DNA of 7,235 nucleotides from an uncultured Lachnospira sp. (GTDB taxonomy: Bacteria; Bacillota; Clostridia; Lachnospirales; Lachnospiraceae): assembly GCA_947169835.1 (NCBI GenBank), contig CAMVRH010000043.1, forward strand, positions 1 through 7,235, read 5' to 3'. Under the pieces are notes generated by a model, which did no database searches, had not been told where the DNA came from, and saw nothing but the letters and a program-made list of their open reading frames with translations. Made by a program: the position numbers and the translations under genes. Positions 5,507-7,235 of the stretch are shown in pieces (position 1 is the first letter of the stretch; every line of letters starts with the position of its first letter).

Positions 5507-7014
5507 GTTATTGGGATGATTGGTATGCAGGTTTATTGGGAGCTAATAAGGTATCAAAGGCAGTTATAGTTGATGGTACCAACGAACTAGACGTGACCCA
5601 GTATGTCGGCAATGAAAACTTTATTTTCAATAGAGGTTCGAGCGAAGACATATACGAAAGTTTTAGCCAGGATACTTTAACCATAGAACTTAATAATTCT
5701 ACACATCGTTTTGATGATTATGTGTTTAAGGGGAAGAAATTAAAAATTGATATTACTACTAGCGACATCTATGAAGAGCATACATACAACTCGGACTTTT
5801 ATAACTTACTTATTATCGGAGTCACAACTTCTGATGATTATGTAAGCCTAGAAACAGTTGTAATGAATATGGGCGAAAGTAGATTGTCTTGGTATTATCT
5901 TGGAGCAAAAAGCGACCTAGACCCATTCACATCCATTGGAATAGTTTTTGGTAATGCAGTAGGTCATAGCGGTATAACTTATTGGAGTGGGTTGAGCGGT
6001 TTTGCGAATGTCAATGTTCCTTTGCCAAGTTATCACTTTGACTGGAATGACTACTTGTCATCCGCACTAGATTCGATTTCGACTAATGGCGAAATGTTTA
6101 CTCGACTATGTCAGATACTAGGTGGCTTTTGCTATTTGGATAAAGGCGATTCGGTTCCGTTCTTAAACATCAAGCACTTCCCTAAAACAGTATTGAGTAG
6201 CGAAGTGAGTTCCTATGTTTATGGCGGAACGTATGATGAGGTCTCATTAGAACCAATAAGGGTAGAAGATTTTCATATACCTAAAAATGACGTGTCAGAA
6301 GAAATAGATGTAAGTGATTATAAGTACATCGTATTTTACGGCGAACACACAGCTTTGACGGAAGTTTGGATGGATGCTGCGGAATTACCTCAAGGTACAG
6401 ATATAACAGAAAAATACATACATCACGAACTCATTGATGTTAGTGAATACGACTCGATTACTTTAGAAAGTAGCACTAGTATTTGGACTGATTATATTTT
6501 ACTTGCCCCATACAGCACAGGTGATAATTTGGATGGTAACGAAGATACAAAAGACGGTGGAAGCTTCACAGTCAATTACACAGTACTTGACGACAATGTA
6601 TTGTCTGCGTATCAAATCAACTCAGATTATTACAGGCCAACTGGTATAAAGGGAATTGTTCCTTGTTGGAAAAATGAAAACAACGAATGGAAAATGGAAG
6701 ACAAAGAAGTTGTGTATGGCACTAGCAGTGGTGCATTAGACTTAACCGGCAATGCAATTCTAAAAATGATTATATTTAGGAATGCAACGACAGAGTCTCA
6801 ATACCCTTCAATATTTAGTGACATTTATGATGAAATCAACTTCCCAAGCGTAAGGTTTGAAGCGACCATTCCAAACAATTTGAAATTTGCTCTTGGTGAT
6901 GTGATAGCACTATCAGGAGGTGTAGGACCAACAAGGTTTTCTTTCATAGAAAACATCAATACTGATATAAGCGGTCCAACTATATTAAGCAACAATAGAG
7001 GTGGTGAAAAGTAA
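5503..7014 (+). CDS. Baseplate hub-like tail protein with an apparent inserted domain
   Basis: A 503-residue tail protein, probably the hub that closes the tube and carries the fibres. The N-terminal part has VDGTNELDVTQYVG (23-36) and DTLTIELNNSTHRFDD (57-72), then a strand-like stretch with KGKKLKIDI, a pattern seen in hub N-terminal domains. Residues about 184-224 (ISTNGEMFTRLCQILGGFCY, 192-211) match the hub segment in which a helix precedes 'GGF-Y-D'. The C-terminal part, FPSVRFEATIPNNLKFALGD (447-466) and FIENINTDISGPTILS (481-496), also looks hub-like. Between about 262 and 440 lies material that looks inserted, with two IDVS-[DE]-Y motifs at 268-273 and 311-316 and a likely jelly-roll or carbohydrate-binding-like character. 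No lysozyme or peptidase motif is visible. CAGGAG (5487-5492) precedes the ATG by ten bases, and the start overlaps the previous stop. Hub identity is inferred from pattern and position. Confidence 0.72.
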   Translation: MSYWDDWYAGLLGANKVSKAVIVDGTNELDVTQYVGNENFIFNRGSSEDIYESFSQDTLTIELNNSTHRFDDYVFKGKKLKIDITTSDIYEEHTYNSDFYNLLIIGVTTSDDYVSLETVVMNMGESRLSWYYLGAKSDLDPFTSIGIVFGNAVGHSGITYWSGLSGFANVNVPLPSYHFDWNDYLSSALDSISTNGEMFTRLCQILGGFCYLDKGDSVPFLNIKHFPKTVLSSEVSSYVYGGTYDEVSLEPIRVEDFHIPKNDVSEEIDVSDYKYIVFYGEHTALTEVWMDAAELPQGTDITEKYIHHELIDVSEYDSITLESSTSIWTDYILLAPYSTGDNLDGNEDTKDGGSFTVNYTVLDDNVLSAYQINSDYYRPTGIKGIVPCWKNENNEWKMEDKEVVYGTSSGALDLTGNAILKMIIFRNATTESQYPSIFSDIYDEINFPSVRFEATIPNNLKFALGDVIALSGGVGPTRFSFIENINTDISGPTILSNNRGGEK

Positions 7015-7235
7015 ATGGCAATTCAATTAAGAAGAGGCGCATATAATGATCTAAATATAAATGCTCTTTTACCAGGCGAAGTAGCTGTCGTTTTAAGAAA
7101 CGACCCAAACACCGATAGTGGCAAAGCAGTATATATTTGCTTTGGTACTGGCGAGGTTCAGCGCATAGGAACAAGCGAAGATATTGATTCATTAATTCAA
7201 AAACTTAGTGAGATGACAGTGGTATGGACCGGTTC
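7015..7235 (+). CDS. N-terminus of a tail fibre / receptor-binding protein (partial)
   Basis: The first 73 codons of a gene that runs off the window. It begins MAIQLRRGAYNDLNINALLP, continues GEVAVVLRNDPNTDSGKAVY and then ICFGTGEVQRIGT, and ends in a helical part EDIDSLIQKLSE. The Q-[LF]-R-R-G start, the PGE segment and the 'AVYICFGTG' strand are the signature of the N-terminal attachment domain shared by phage fibre, Mtd-like and upper-baseplate proteins, which anchors a trimeric host-binding protein to the tail tip. The receptor-binding part is beyond the window. The ATG follows the hub stop directly (TAAATG, 7012-7017), and GAGGTG (6998-7003) lies eleven bases upstream. Confidence 0.82.
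   Translation, partial: MAIQLRRGAYNDLNINALLPGEVAVVLRNDPNTDSGKAVYICFGTGEVQRIGTSEDIDSLIQKLSEMTVVWTG

Noticed and set aside
6980..7192. Antisense open frame across the start of the fibre gene
   Set aside because: It lies opposite a well-recognised fibre N-terminus and the hub stop, and its product is compositionally odd and matches no pattern I know.

Overview
The window is a piece of the late morphogenesis module of a long-tailed (siphovirus-type) phage or prophage. All genes lie on the + strand in one tight operon-like run. Moderately AT-rich DNA, AGGAGG-type ribosome binding sites and the protein families seen (Gp15-type tail chaperone partner, a tape measure with the SGLDE-type motif, an Mtd-like fibre N-terminus) point to a phage of a low-GC Gram-positive host, probably an anaerobic clostridial bacterium. 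The host is inferred; no host gene is present.

Layout: the 3' end of an unidentified gene in the tail-completion slot (1-102); the major tail tube protein (117-605) followed by a possible +1-frame extension to 663 and an 11-bp hairpin (657-682); a probable tail assembly chaperone (707-1198) overlapping its Gp15-family partner (1198-1758) by one base; a 1111-residue tape measure protein (1772-5107); a 131-residue tail-tip protein (5111-5506); a 503-residue baseplate hub-like protein (5503-7014); and the 5' end of a fibre or receptor-binding protein (7015-7235, cut by the window edge). No gap between genes exceeds about 100 bases, and no tRNA, rRNA, CRISPR array, integrase or transposon is visible.

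How the genes work together: the two chaperone genes are expected to coat the tape measure, the tail tube protein polymerises around it on top of an initiator complex made from the hub and tip proteins, and the last gene starts the host-recognition part. The tape measure carries two visible repeat sets, including four tandem 40-residue Trp/Phe-rich units, a likely route to tail-length change.

The most interesting signal is at the end of the tail tube gene. The normal frame ends in three different consecutive stops (TAA TAG TGA). The +1 frame is open through the same bases and encodes a strongly acidic tail that ends exactly where the hairpin begins. An overlapping-proline site (CCC A, 591-594) lies just upstream. 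This resembles the +1 programmed frameshift described for the structural genes of Listeria phage PSA, but here it is a prediction from sequence alone. A second point is that the chaperone pair appears to be coupled by a TAATG overlap rather than by the usual -1 frameshift.
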